From Capitulum mitella (Eukaryota; Arthropoda; Thecostraca; Pollicipedomorpha; Pollicipedidae): 64,000 nt of DNA. A program made the translations under genes and the position numbers. Location of the stretch: positions 24,717,701 through 24,781,700 of the forward strand of contig CP099846.1 of NCBI GenBank assembly GCA_030062745.1, given 5' to 3'. Below are positions 31,920 to 43,790 of the stretch, piece after piece. Position 1 is the stretch's first letter. Every line of letters begins with the position of its first letter. The notes beneath the pieces were generated by a model. That model had not been told where the DNA came from. It made no database searches and was given only the letters and a program-made list of their open reading frames with translations.

Positions 31920-32690
31920 CTTTACATCATATCTACCAGGCATAAACTAACAGCTGGAGGCATGCAAAGGAGGCAGGTCATGGATGAATAGCTCGGCGAC
32001 AATCCTGGAAACACAACTCGGGCCGGATCAAACATATCTGGTTCTCTGACGATGCACACTTCCACCTCAACGGAGGCATCAGCCATCGCAACAACATCTG
32101 GGGTTCTGAGCCACCTGAGGAGATCGGAGAGGGGCTCATGAAGGGTCCAAAGGTCGCTGCCCTCGTCGCCTACAATGTCAGGCATGGGTTGCTGGGCCCC
32201 TTATTGGTTTGAAGAAGGCGGTCGGACCGTCACCGCCAGCACCGAACGCTACCGCGAGGTCACCGAGCAGTTCCACTTGACTGGACAGCAACCCTTATTG
32301 AAGGCCAACTCCGTACGGCCTAGTTCTTGCAGATGGGGACCCACCTGACACTGCACATGACAGCATCGCCTATCTGCACCAGCTCTTCAACAACCGTCTC
32401 GTCGCCCACGGCACCACCCACGAATGGTCGCCGCACAGCCCTGATTTTAACCCGCTGGACTTCTGGAAGTGGGGGGCTGCCAAGAGCTCTGTGTAAACCA
32501 ACAACATTGGCCCAGCTCAAGCTGAATGTGGCCACTACGTTAAGGAAGTCGCATTTGCAACTCCGAGGAGACGGGCCAGAACTGTGTGATCCAACTTATG
32601 GCGTGCCACAACCACAGAGGCCCACGTATCGAGAGCGTCAGCTAGAAGGAATTTTCGCAAATTTTGGACACTCCGGTGCCATTTTGTTTT
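31920..32690 (+). pseudogene. Mariner/IS630-type DDE transposase relic
   Basis: Tc1/mariner transposases cut and paste their element using a DDD/E triad. In frame from about 31990 the translation reads IWFSDDAHFHLNGGISHRN (32036 onward), the first catalytic Asp block, then LMKGPKVAALVAYNVRHGLLG to a stop near 32200. A frameshift gives RTVTASTERYREVTEQF (32223 onward). A second shift gives DGDPPDTAHDSIAYLHQLF, the second Asp block, and WSPHSPDFNPLDFWKWG (32425-32475), the third. About 36 residues separate the last two Asp. Two frameshifts and several stops make it inactive. The N-terminal DNA-binding half is not recognisable, and I did not find terminal repeats. Confidence 0.8.
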
Positions 32691-34847
32691 GAGTTGAGTT
32701 GTTGAGCTCACTGTTACTGTCCTGAAAATGATATGTCTGCTTCTTGGAGAAAGTCAGTTGAACACTATACGGGCTGTTGTACTCTCAGAATATACATGTG
32801 AAATCCGAACACTTTTGAAACACGCTGTAATGATGTATGCAACCGTGGGCGTGGTTACGATACGACATGCTGCATTTCCTGGGTATATGCCACAGTTATC
32901 TCAGGCCAGTCTACGTGCATTGCCTCTTACAGACCTCTCACAGCCGCGTCTGCCCCAAAAATAAATAGCCAATTACTTCTGACCTTTTTCCATGTCCTTG
33001 TTTTGGAGTTAATGGTCCGTCGGCGCGTTTGGGCGTATTGAAGAGTTTTTTTTTTTGAAAATAGCGGTTCTTTCCACTTGAACACAAATCTGACAACACG
33101 TGGAAAAAATATGCTGAAGGTAAGGCAAATGACAACACAAACTGTTATATGGATTGTCTCAGCACTCATCTGAGCACTTCCCTTAAATACCTTCGGTTGG
33201 CAGCAAAGAAACGAAACGCATGCACGTGCTAGGGTGCCAAATGAATCGTCCAGAAGACCACCTTTCGCCAGTCTCTTCCAGCGGCTGCGCGGTCCTCCTT
33301 TTCACGCCAAAAGGTCTTGAATTCAAGTCTTTTTTGTCTCTCACACTTCATCTTTGTCGACTGCCTGGTCTTGCTGCGGTGCCAACCTATGAAAACCACA
33401 CAAAAAAGTGATAGTTCATTGCGTTTGCATTGTTTTTGTTGCCACAGAAGCACGAGTGTCCCCACTTATTTTAGAGCGTAACCCACTTCTAACGGATTAC
33501 ATCCGACGTTGATGGGATGAGTAATTTGTATGTGAGAAAATTCAGTAACTGGTGGTTCATTTAATTCATTTAAGTTATTTACGTAAATGTTGCGTGAAGT
33601 TCATGCCTGCGTAGTCTCCGGTACAAATAAGACACCGATAAAACCTTTCAGGTTACCTTGGTAGCAACCGACGGTAAAAGATAAGGTTAAGGGCGTTTGA
33701 ATAATGGGGATAAAGATAAAGATATTTAAAGTTAAAGACTGAAAACGATTAAGGTCAAACGTGCCAACGTCTACGAAAGCCAGTGGCTGCTTTTGACTTG
33801 TGTTACTTGTAGTGTCGCCAAAGGTGTGTGCTTGTTTGTGAACAAAACCACCTGCTGTGTTGCGTCTTTTGCAACTTAACGTTTATCTAATGCATGCAGC
33901 TTCACGAGTTGCACTTATAACCCTTTTGGGACGAGGAATTGTAATCAAAATTACGGACAGGCGCTCCGCGGCATAAGTTTTACCTGGGCATATGATCGAT
34001 GCCGGTAAGAATTAATCCTACCTTGTGACTTATGCCCTTAAACATTCTGAAAAACTAAACAAAAGATTAAAACTGGGTTTCCGTTGCATTTGAATATGAT
34101 GTCAAAACCCTTCCACTCAACTACATGTGCGCTAATTACCCTAGCGTGGCTGAAACTCATGTGTCTTGAGACTGAAACCGATGGGCAATTTTCCAAATGG
34201 GATATGAACACAAACAATAAGACTGGACCCAGATAAGAATTTCCTATGAATGAGGATGTGAAGGGAGCTCAGCAGATCGGAAAAGTGCGCTTTGTACCCT
34301 GCTGTATTTTTAATCGTCGCATCAAGACATCAAGGAATGCTGCACTAGTGGTCAGCAACGAGTCCACAGCACCGGATGCAGGTGAATGCATATAAATAAA
34401 CAGCGCGGCAAAAATGCGTTCCTTTTGAAGCCGTGGTTTTGTCATGATTTTGCATTATTTTGTCATTATCCTACACATTCTTGTTTTCTAGTCCCCACTT
34501 ACCACTTTTCCACAGGTTACTCGTGTACGTGATAATGAGAATCATTTTGCGGAGACCAATCATGCGCACCTAAAATAAATCAAAACACACAAGAAGGATT
34601 AAATTTCTCCTTGTAAAATTCAATTCTTCCCACAAGACTTCATGTTAGACAAAAAAGGTCAAATTGCGATGGGTCTGACCCTATGATGCGATAGGTTTAC
34701 GAACTTCTCAGATTACATCTCTTGGATAAATTATGTACCAAACAGGGAAATAAATGAAATGGAGACTGACAACCTGAGGTGTGCACGAGATGCATTATCC
34801 AGCAGGATGCTTCGATGTTCGATTATCTAGTATTTCTGCACTGGTGG
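32691..34847. other. Unassigned spacer
   Basis: More than 2 kb with no gene, repeat family or promoter signature that I can support. Confidence 0.4.
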
Positions 34848-34851
34848 TTAA

Positions 34852-36081
34852 CCCGTCCCCGACTGGGGGGGGAGTTGACCGCCCCCCTGAGGTTTTTCTA
34901 GGATTGCGACGGAAAAAACACACACAGGACCACGAAACTTTGTGTACCTTTTGCCTGATCATTTTTGCATGTTGTGTCAAAGTTTTGACCTCAGGTCAGG
35001 TCAGGTGCATGACCTAAGACAGGTTAAACAGATCTATTTCAAAAAAAGTTTAGCGCCCTGTAACTTTTTCGAAAAACATGATATCACAATAATACTTTCA
35101 GGGATTAGTGATTGTGATAGATACAACAAAGCTGCTATCTCAGATTTTTTGTAGTTTTCCGGGTCATTGAGCTAAGGTCAAGCCCATTTTTAAGACATGT
35201 CGTTGTTTTTTTCGGAAACTGACGGATTATTTCATAACATTTTTAGTGTGGAGTGAAGCAGACATCTAGTTAACATCATTGGGCAAAGTATCAATGACTT
35301 CCAGCCATTGACCTGAGGTCAGGTCACGAATAACTGTAGTGGACCAAAATGTACCATCGTCAAAATCAGCGATGAATTACTCAGAATGGGTAGAAAATGG
35401 CAGAACTGGCTTGCACAGACATAAGTAATATCAGGAACCTCAAAAAGTTGTAAAAAGTTGCATATTTTGGAAATAAACAGGTTGTCGCGAATAAAGCTCT
35501 GCCAATTGTGTAGGTTGGTTACTAATGAATTTTTTCCAAAATTTAAGCATGAAAAACCATCACAAGAACCACTAAATTTAATAAAATCTACGTGGATAGG
35601 CTTTTTTCCCAAAATAAAGGCCCGCTTAAATTAGTTCCCGTTCATTTCTTACTGCGTACGGCTGCGGCGCACGCCGACAGCCGACACGAAAACTGCCGTG
35701 TCTTTAACTCAACGTTTCGGCATATATATTGAACAAATTCGAGAAATTAGATGTGTATCGGCATTTGCGACCTTTACTTGTGCGCTGGTGCCTTTACCTA
35801 TGCGTTGTTAGTCATTACAAACATCACAAAGCTCTAGAGATTCAGGCCATTTCTCGGTCTCGTGCAGTCGGCTATGAGAAAACATATATAGGACGTAAAT
35901 TGTTTAAATATTATCTAAAACTAACAAATGAGACCAGTTACGAGCTCTACTCGTCACACGCTTTCCAACGGTGTGCTTATTTTTATCGTGCCACCAACCG
36001 TTCGTGAGTTAGAGAGGGGCAGCCAACTGTCCCCCCCCCCCAGTCGCGCATGATCTTAACCGACCGACGGTCGTGCGCGGG
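34852..36081 (+). mobile_element. TTAA-type non-autonomous element family E, copy 3 (intact ends)
   Basis: 1230 bp, flanked by perfect TTAA at 34848-34851 and 36082-36085. The ends are CCCGTCCCCGACTGGGG and GGTCGTGCGCGGG. This is the best reference copy of the family. AGGTCA arrays: TGACCTCAGGTCAGGTCAGG at 34986-35005 and TGACCTGAGGTCAGGTCA at 35309-35326. No coding capacity beyond short random frames. Confidence 0.85.
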
Positions 36082-36085
36082 TTAA

Positions 36086-36610
36086 ATAATCGAAAAGTAA
36101 TATTTTCTTTTCCAAACTATTTCTTCTCTTAACTTCCTCAGCCTATGGCGTATGGTTTCAGCTTGCTTTTGGATGTGCATTTGCTAAATGCACACAATGT
36201 CGTTGGACGGACTATGCTTAGAAATATTCCGGCACTTGTAATAAAATGAGTGATACGGATAAACAAAAAGAAGTAGGGGTAACTCTAGCTCGGAGTAATT
36301 TTTCTTATTTGATCTTTCTTTCAACGTTTTTTTCACATTTTGTAGCTATGCCCACCAACGGCACTCACCTACGTCATTCCTGAGGTATGTAATTGTCGAA
36401 GGGATGTCCCTTTTGCGTTAAATCGTGCAGAAAATAATCTAGGTTATTCTGAGTAAATGTAACTACTGAGTCAAATCGTGCAAACCAATATTTTCTCTCT
36501 GCATATATGTCAAAATTTCAAAGGTGGCTTTTTGCAAAGTCTCTCCGTTAAGTTGATTTTTAACGACGAGCAGCTCCAAAACCCAACAAACAAATTAGCG
36601 TTGCAAAGAA
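36086..36610. other. Unassigned spacer
   Basis: No signal recognised. Confidence 0.35.
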
Positions 36611-36616
36611 ACAGAA

Positions 36617-36637
36617 ATGGAATTGGCATGTATTGAG
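36617..36637 (+). CDS. Possible short coding exon (MELACIE) with strong donor
   Basis: ATG with purine at -3 and G at +4 opens MELACIE, followed directly by GTAAGTTTTG, a perfect donor core (GT at 36638). The frame also stays open without splicing for 62 codons (to 36805), giving a Lys/Asp-rich peptide with no recognised domain. There is no CpG island here, and no downstream exon was found, so either reading is speculative. Confidence 0.25.
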
Positions 36638-36829
36638 GTAAGTTTTGGCCGAATTAAGGATGATGATGCAGCCAGTTATTTACAGAATATGTCAAAGGAA
36701 ATTAAAAAAGGGGGCCTTCGATTTAGAGATGGCAGAATGAGCTCGTGGAGCCTGGATATGCCTGACGGGAGCCGATTTGCTAAAGACCTTTCTAACGATG
36801 ATTAATAACTCTAGTTATCTTAATCCCAA

Positions 36830-36932
36830 ATCATGTTCATAAATTTAGATGCAGAAACAGAGAAACATAGAAAAACATAGACAAATACATAAAAACATCG
36901 AAACATAGATACAGAAACACAGAAACAGATTA
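36830..36932. repeat. GAAACATAG-type minisatellite
   Basis: About ten imperfect units of 8-11 bp (AGAAACATAGA, AAAACATAGAC, CGAAACATAGAT, AGAAACAC). Confidence 0.85.
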
Positions 36933-36939
36933 AACGCCT

Positions 36940-38339
36940 TGTTCAAATAGCATGACGATATACTGTGAACAATACTTTACGTAGTGCAGTTAAAAGGCAA
37001 CTAGCTGGAGGACGCCGTGATTCGCAGAAAGCGATGCCTCGCGAACGAACAGGCTTCTTCCGGCATTATTTGCGGCATGTCAAGATCCAACGATGCGATA
37101 ACCCATGGCAGTCGGCGTTACTGCGGGCATATCCCTTCGGTGTTTCCAGCATAACGGCAGCGGTCCCCAGTATTCAGTGCCCCCACGTGAACAGCACAAT
37201 TTCTTTTCGACAGAAACATTTGACCAGGTCACCATAGATAGGGTTATGTGACATCATGCGCTGTATCATTGAAGCGGTTTTCATGTACTGTTAGGGCTCC
37301 GGCATCTACATTTTACTTTTGGCATGGCTTGCAAGAAGTCCACCAAAAATCGCACAAAGGGCAAGTAACAGGTCACGCAACTCATACGTGACCTAGGTGA
37401 GGTAAAGCTCGCCTTGAGGACCAAAGTATTGCAGACTTTAAAAAATGCCAGTTTTGATAGAACTCGCAAAGTTCTACATGAGAAGCACGTAAAATGATAC
37501 AGGTCATATCTGTTCCTTATTCGACGTCGTGGTTTTCGTTGACCTCGGGCCATTTTTTATCATAGTACTGTTCTCCGTCCTAAATGAATTCATTTGATCC
37601 TACACATGGTCAGTTCCGACCATTTTGCCATGTTGATGCATTTCTAAAGTTGTCCGCAAATAACTAGCACTTTTAGGGTATTGGCCTGACCTGTGACGTC
37701 ACTTGTAACCTTGAGATCAATAGTTAGTGGATGTCTAAAACCTCAGTGACGGGCAATCGGTTCCCGTTTAAGTCGCCGAAATTGTATCACTGCTTCCCAA
37801 GACGTCCCCCACCGTGACTGATGCTTTGCGAAATACCGCAGTCAGTGTCCCGTTACACACCATTCTGATGCGGCTTTTTATGGTCCTTCATATGTTCTCT
37901 TCTCGTTGATACCACGCGCCTTTTTATGGGCTGCAGCTGTTGGCAGCCAGATGGGCTAATCGTGTCCAAGAAGGGCTTATCTGCCCCGTCTTGTTTTGGA
38001 ATGCAATTAGTTTCGTGGGCCACGACGTTCGGTCTGGCAAAACGCCGACATTTTTATTAGAATACGTTTCGTCCAGGAATGGTCATAACGCTTCTTGACA
38101 GGCTCTTCGCGCTATGTTTGGCAATCAAAAGTGCCGCAACGTGGGCAGAAGAACTGCTTGAAGACATCTTGTGCGCCTTGCAGTCAGCATATTCTTGCCT
38201 TGAGGTCTGCACTCTGCAGCCTTGTTCGGATTCTCGTGCAGTCAACTATCATATTGTCCTAGCCACAAGGAGCTGCAGCACCCCATCATCGTGCATGCAC
38301 TGTTCATCCCTAACGGCCCAAAATGTATTATTTGCCGTG
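36940..38339. other. Unassigned spacer with one CRE
   Basis: A perfect TGACGTCA lies at 37694-37701 next to GACCTG, and GTGACCTAGGTGAGGT at about 37390 resembles the half-site arrays of families E and F, so part of this may be an unrecognised relative. No gene. Confidence 0.35.
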
Positions 38340-38650
38340 ATTATATACCGTAACCAATAGTTCATTTCGTAGAGCGCTGGCCCTGGCAAGATAGGTTCGA
38401 ATCGCCACGGCGTTCGACATTTGGCCCGCTGGTCTGTTGTCAACTGGCCAAAAGAAGGCCAAGCTGACTATCTCCCGGTTGTGTCGCGCCCTTGGCGGAA
38501 CGCTAAACTTTCGCCACAAAATCAGCCGTTACCTGGAATTGCTCGATCGGGTAAAGGGGTTGCAGTCTGTGCAACAAGTTATGCTTAGTACGGGTTCGTA
38601 CTCCTTACTTCATTTCAGGAACCATTCGTTTCGAATTTGTATATAAACAA
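38340..38650 (+). repeat. tRNA-derived SINE-like repeat, copy 1
   Basis: TAGAGCGCTGGCC (about 38370) followed by AGGTTCGAATCGCC (about 38393, a good pol III B box) looks like the D-arm-to-T-arm part of a tRNA with the anticodon region shortened. The body, with ACCTGGAATTGCTCGATCG and GGGTTCGTACTCC and ending near GAACCATTCG, is shared with 56925-57215, which marks it as an interspersed repeat. Confidence 0.6.
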
Positions 38651-39140
38651 AATACATTGTTGTTAAATAAACTAAAAGTGTTGTAGAAGCCCATGAGCTT
38701 TGCTTACGTCTGGCCCAAATTATAACAAAGCTTCCGACCTCCATTATAGTAGAGATTTCGTTATACGTGTCGTATGAAAAGAGCAGTCTTAAAGAAGTAA
38801 AGAAGAAGCCTAAATTCAGGAAGAAAAATGCCCTTAGGCGTAGGTTATGCCTATAAAGAGATTCAAAACACCATTGCTTCTCGCCATCCATAACATTTGT
38901 CTAAACAGCGTCATCCCTGCTCTAAACCAAAACTGACCCCGGTCCATGCTGGTATTATAATGTCCAATGACGAAAACCATCCGAAACAATGGCGGCTGGC
39001 TGTTTCTGTCCTCTCCCACGTCTCTGTGGCCAAATGGTGACTTCATTTTGGTGGATCTCGAACTGGGACACGTGACAACAATTTTGTTTAGCACGCGTGT
39101 TAAGAACATTTATCTGCTTGTCTCAGTATTTGTTTTTTTT
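38651..39140. other. Unassigned spacer
   Basis: No signal recognised. Confidence 0.35.
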
Positions 39141-39144
39141 TAAC

Positions 39145-39360
39145 AACAAAGTTCAGCCGGTTTTAATCCTGCTCTCGTATGGGGGGCGGGGTTCAGAAGC
39201 CCCCCTCCGGTTTTTTGTTCGCTCGCTTTTTGGGTTTTGTTTTTTGGTCGTTTTTTTTTAGTTTCAGTTTTTTACGGCAAGGTGCAGCCGGATTTTAACA
39301 CTATTCTGCTATGGGTGAGTTTCAGGAGACCCACTCCACCTTTTTACTCGCTATTTTGAG
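39145..39360. repeat. Diverged tandem duplication (~135 bp unit)
   Basis: CAAAGTTCAGCCGGTTTTAA...TTCAGAAGCCCCCCTCC...CTCGCT at 39145-39230 is repeated as CAAGGTGCAGCCGGATTTTAA...TTTCAGGAGACCCACTCC...CTCGCT at 39278-39355, separated by T-rich sequence. Confidence 0.65.
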
Positions 39361-40224
39361 ATCTTTAGAGCAGCTTCAAAAGCCCTTGGTGGATTTTCCT
39401 ATCTACTTTTTCCACGTATTATCTCGAAACTTTACAATGTTATTGCGTTAAGGGGTGGAGTTAGTCCCAATTTTGGCAAGCGCCTCGTGCCTTTTGGTAT
39501 GGGTGAATGTAAAAGAAGAACGGCTGCCGAAAACAAAGCTTTTCAGGATGAAACACAAAACGTTATATGAGTGTTTGGGCGAATAACTGGTAAAAGTAAC
39601 TGGTCAAAATACTTTTGTCGCCTTGAAATAATTTCGCAAGTCAGACCAAGGCGAAAAGTAATAATTTAGTTTTACGCATAGTTTATCGACACTAATTTTT
39701 AAAATAAAAACGGCAATATGTGTGACTAAGGGCAGTTCGCTTTACTTTTGTATAAAGTTTCAGGTCGGTGTCAGGTTAAATCAAGGAGCTAATGCTTTAA
39801 ATGTTTGAACAAGTAACTTATATCAAGACTGTTATACACAAGATATTGAGCAACTTGATCAATTTCAAGGACTGGAATAGTTGTAAGACAACACTAAATG
39901 AGTCCAAGGCCATTTTCCGCGATTTTGACACCATTTGAGGTCATTTGAGATCAGACGCCATAGGCTGATTGGATGGAAATGCGACCATGACAGTTCCTCT
40001 TTTTGTGTCCCTGGCACTGTATATGCCAACATCATACAAACATTGTAATGTGATGTATACCTAAGTATGAAAGGACAAGAAAAAGATGATATATACATGT
40101 AGATATATACATGTTTCATGATAACTTCATTTTCAAAAAGCCTGCCTTTCATTTTTCAAGTCTGTGAAAGCCAATAAATTTTGCAAAGTTGCAAACGTAT
40201 GGGCTAAAGAGAAGTTCTCATCGA
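39361..40224. other. Unassigned spacer
   Basis: No signal recognised. Confidence 0.35.
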
Positions 40225-40228
40225 TTAC

Positions 40229-41498
40229 CCCGGCACCGCTTGGCTTGTTTTTGTACGTACGACCACCTGGGGGGTGTCAAAAAGGGCAACCCCGGCTATT
40301 TCAGGATCTTACCGTCGGATCTGAAGTTTTCTACCACCAGTCAATAGCCCTGAGTCTTACGATTCAGAAAACACTGTAAGCCCTGGTCACATGACTGATG
40401 ACGCCGCAGGTCATGCAAAAAAACCTAAGACAATGTCGGAAAAACTGACACCGGTTCGTACATCATATCATCAGCAACACTGGTCTTAGAACCCTTAACT
40501 GGGTATCAAACAAAACGTCACGATCGTCTACATCAGAAAGATGCCAAGATGTCCAAAAAACTTTGGGTCAAGGTCAGCCCAGGTCAGGTGAAATATTAGT
40601 TTCACTTTAAGTGTCAAAGTTCGATACTTACTCGCGGCTATTTTGATCCACGTGGCAAAAAGACGAAAGTAAAACCTTCTGATGACCAGTTTTGCATTAC
40701 CTGCTCTCCATCCGGTCAAGGTCATTTTAGACCAGGTCAGATAAGGTTGTATTACTCTTCCTAACAAGGAGCAATAATAACTTGCTAGGACTCTTAATTG
40801 CGTCAAGTACAGAGCTGAAATGACATCCGGTGATAATGAAATCTGCTCGGTCCGCTCCTTCTCGGGTCAAGGTTAAGCCAGGTCAGGACAGGTAGTCATT
40901 TTTAATCTTCTGACGATGAACAATAATTGCTTTCTGCTGTTACTGAACGGTGCTCCACAAATAATGTTGTATTTTATTTCGTTTTGACATCAAACTATGA
41001 CGTGACCTGATATGACCTCATCTTGCATTTGGCAAGCCTTGCAAAGAAGCGCATATAGATTTGCTTGTCTGGCTTGAACGATGGGGAAGGTCAGCGGCAA
41101 CCACTTGTATCACTCGCAATCCAAATCAGTTCAATTGCCATCATGTATGTGACCCAGCATGACCTCTAATGTTGCCGTGTTACGGTTGTATGTCCTTTTG
41201 TACACCGTGTCCCATGTAAACTCAAAATAATCCACGCTTTATATTCGCGAATATTATCAAATTAGAAGCATGTTCGCGCCACCGCCCAAAGAGACGAAAA
41301 CAGACATGCAAGGGCTCATGTATGCCGTCATATCTCGATGACCTGACCTAGCATGGGAAGGGTTATGGTGTCAAAATATGTAAGATTGGTTAATAAACAG
41401 GCACTGAAAGTTTGGTTGGGCTGGTTCTTGTGGTTCAGAAGTTATTCACGAAAAACCGAGTGGGTGCTCTGTGGGTGACACCCCCAGGCGGTGCCGGG
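40229..41498 (+). mobile_element. TTAA-type non-autonomous element family F, copy 2
   Basis: 1270 bp, CCCGGCACCG...CGGTGCCGGG, flanked by TTAC (one change) on the left and TTAA (41499-41502) on the right. Collinear with 8965-10226. It carries TCAAGGTCA motifs at about 40567 and 40715 and further GACCTGACC half-sites. Both CRE positions of copy 1 are mutated here at the CpG. Confidence 0.8.
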
Positions 41499-41502
41499 TT
41501 AA

Positions 41503-42085
41503 CTCTCGATTCATGCCAATGTCATGAACATCGGCCCATAAACGTCGGAGTCATCATTTTTGCTCCCTGTATCCAACTTTTATAAGATTAATTATCAACT
41601 TACAAAACTCCTTTCCCTAAAAAGATAGTCTACATTATGACGAATCGATGGCCCTTGTTTGAGATCAAATCGGACAAAGGGCTCGGGGGGGGAGCAAGCC
41701 TTCCCCCTTATACGGGAATGCGTCCATTCGTTATAGATACGGGAATAAAGTTAAGGTATGTTTCTTTCGGAGGGAGGCCTTGCTGCCTGAGAAGTAACGT
41801 GATTCGAAAGAAGAGTCGACAGCAGATGCCGATTTGCGTTTCAGTCTCGGAAAATTTCGTGACCCCTGTGGTGCTCCATGGAGATAAGTTAGTTCAATCC
41901 GACTTGGACGTTGCGAGCTTAAAAAATGCCCCTCTGTCTAAGATTTGTTATTCTGGGATTCTATGGCGCTCTCAGTGCGCGGTGATTTCGCGAGCCATGA
42001 GTTCGACAGCAAGTCACCTGCACGTCCTCAGCGCCAAGTCACTAGCCTTGTCGTCCGTCACACCCATTCATCAGCGGGCAGGCTT
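41503..42085. other. Unassigned spacer
   Basis: A plus-strand open frame of 217 codons begins at 41637 and runs into the CpG island. Its composition changes midway from mixed to Arg/Ala/Pro-rich and I recognise no domain. Confidence 0.35.
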
Positions 42086-42089
42086 TTTA

Positions 42090-42730
42090 TGGCAACCCAA
42101 TCACTGCCGGAACTCGCCGCGTGCCGCGCCCACGGGCTGCGTGCGGCACTGCACCCGTCACACCAAACACCGCAGATTGGACGTTGCCCGCGACCGCACG
42201 CGCGCCGCCGACGGCGCCGCCGGCGACCCGGCCGCGGCGAACCCGTCCCGAGGCGCAGCAAATGTCACGGCTAGGATCGGACGACCTTAATGACGAATGC
42301 GGCTCGCCGGCGGCTATTTCGGACGGCGGCGGCCAGAATCGGGCCCGACAGACGGGTCACGTGCCACCCACGCCAGGTGATCAGCGCCGCGCCACTCGGG
42401 CCGCGGCCGCGGCGAGCCCGGCGCGCGGCCGCCGGCGCGCGCTGGAAATGGCGCGCCAGTGCGGCGGCGCCGGTCGCGCGGCCGCTGCCAAATTGAGCGG
42501 CGGCACTGGCGGCGCGCGGCGTTCGACGGAGCGTTTGATGGCCGTCGGCTGCCGGGGCTCCGTGGACGGTGTTTGTTGACCTGGCCATCGCAGGATGAAA
42601 GGACGCACGCCTTTGGCGCCGGGGGCACGTGCCGACTCTGTCATGGACTGACGCCGCAGCACTGTGCGCCGTGCGGAGTCTCTATGGCGGCGCTCGGCGT
42701 CAGGAGAGACATCAGGAGCGGCTGCTGACC
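42090..42730. promoter_or_regulatory. CpG island
   Basis: About 640 bp of dense CpG with GCGGCGGC clusters. At the right edge the plus strand reads TCTCTATGGCGGCGCTCGGC, a YY1-type start giving MAALGVRRDIRSGC before a stop at 42726. No donor was found inside this short frame, so a first exon is not established. Confidence 0.4.
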
Positions 42731-43157
42731 TCCGTTTTCCCTTTACGTGGGGTAGAGACCAAGCCCACTTCAAAACGCTTCTGGGGTGTTCTACTACTTT
42801 GAACACTTATAGTCTTATTACACAAGGCACGGGTCCGAGGGTGGGGCATTTGGCACCTACGAAAACATTAGCCGCCGAAGGCGGTTAACAGCATGGAAGC
42901 CATTCATGGACGAATGTTGTTTGTGGATACAAAAGCTCTCTGTCGTTAAAGAGCGAGCTTGTGACAACGTGCACCCTTGTGATAGGACACGGCCGTCCTT
43001 ATATCAAAATAAAGCTCCTGTGACATAGAGAAAGCAGCCAAAATATAGCTTGCGTTCTTGAAAGGGCGCCGTAAACACAGACGTATGGAACACAGGCAGG
43101 ACCGGAGAGGATACGTCGCAGAGGACGGAGGCGTCCTTGCGATGATGTATAGACGTC

Positions 43158-43790
43158 CTAACATTGAAAGATACCAAGAGTTGGAAAGGGAAGGAATATA
43201 CGACGCGCCATGGTAATATTCTGAACATCCTGACAGAGCATACGGGCAACGTTATCGTCAAGACGCATGGATGTGTACAAAGACGCATGGATTTCTACAT
43301 AGTGTAATAGGTCTTTGGCTTTCGGTTGATGGGCATTTACCCAAGGAAATGTCCATCTCTCTGGACTCAAGGAAGTTATCGGACTCAAGGAAGTTATCAG
43401 GGGCCGGAGCCCGACGATACATCTCGACTTTATCCGAAAGCGAAAGGAAGTGATTTCGGGTGGTAAAGTCAAAATTACGCCTGTGCTCACCCATTAGTAC
43501 CATGTTGCACGCATGAACAACAGGCTGCGTCCGTGTGGTTCAGTTTTAAAGTGAAATGCATGGATGCCATTATCTCGGAGACCAGGCTCTTGTGTTCTTT
43601 TCGAATTCCTGAAGAGGTCAGGTTCATATTCTTCCTGGTCACGGAAGAACAGTCCTGATGCTGATGTTCTGATCCACCGTTTTCTGACGTTGCTAGAGCG
43701 CCTCGACATATTGCGCATTACAGCGTGTAGGCTGAAGTCTAGGCTGGATCCAGCGCTGACCAAGCAAGGATCGGCAACTGCGAACGTCAT
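43158..43790 (-). pseudogene. Possible decayed reading frame, minus strand
   Basis: Two minus-strand frames abut: 43790-43494, with RKRWIRTSASGLFFRDQEEY and LFRNSKRTQEPGLRDNGIHA, and 43503-43258, with MGEHRRNFDFTTRNHFLSLS and the duplicated DNFLESDNFLES. Composition is mixed and protein-like, unlike the frames over CpG islands. The duplication comes from two tandem 18 bp copies of GGACTCAAGGAAGTTATC. A further fragment, DNVARMLCQDVQNITMARR, follows in another phase. I recognise no family; it could be a relic of a gene or transposon, or chance. Confidence 0.25.

Noticed and set aside
41637-42290. 217-codon plus-strand open frame
   Set aside because: Its second half is a CpG-island artefact (Arg/Ala/Pro-rich), there is no recognisable domain, and competing frames are open on both strands.
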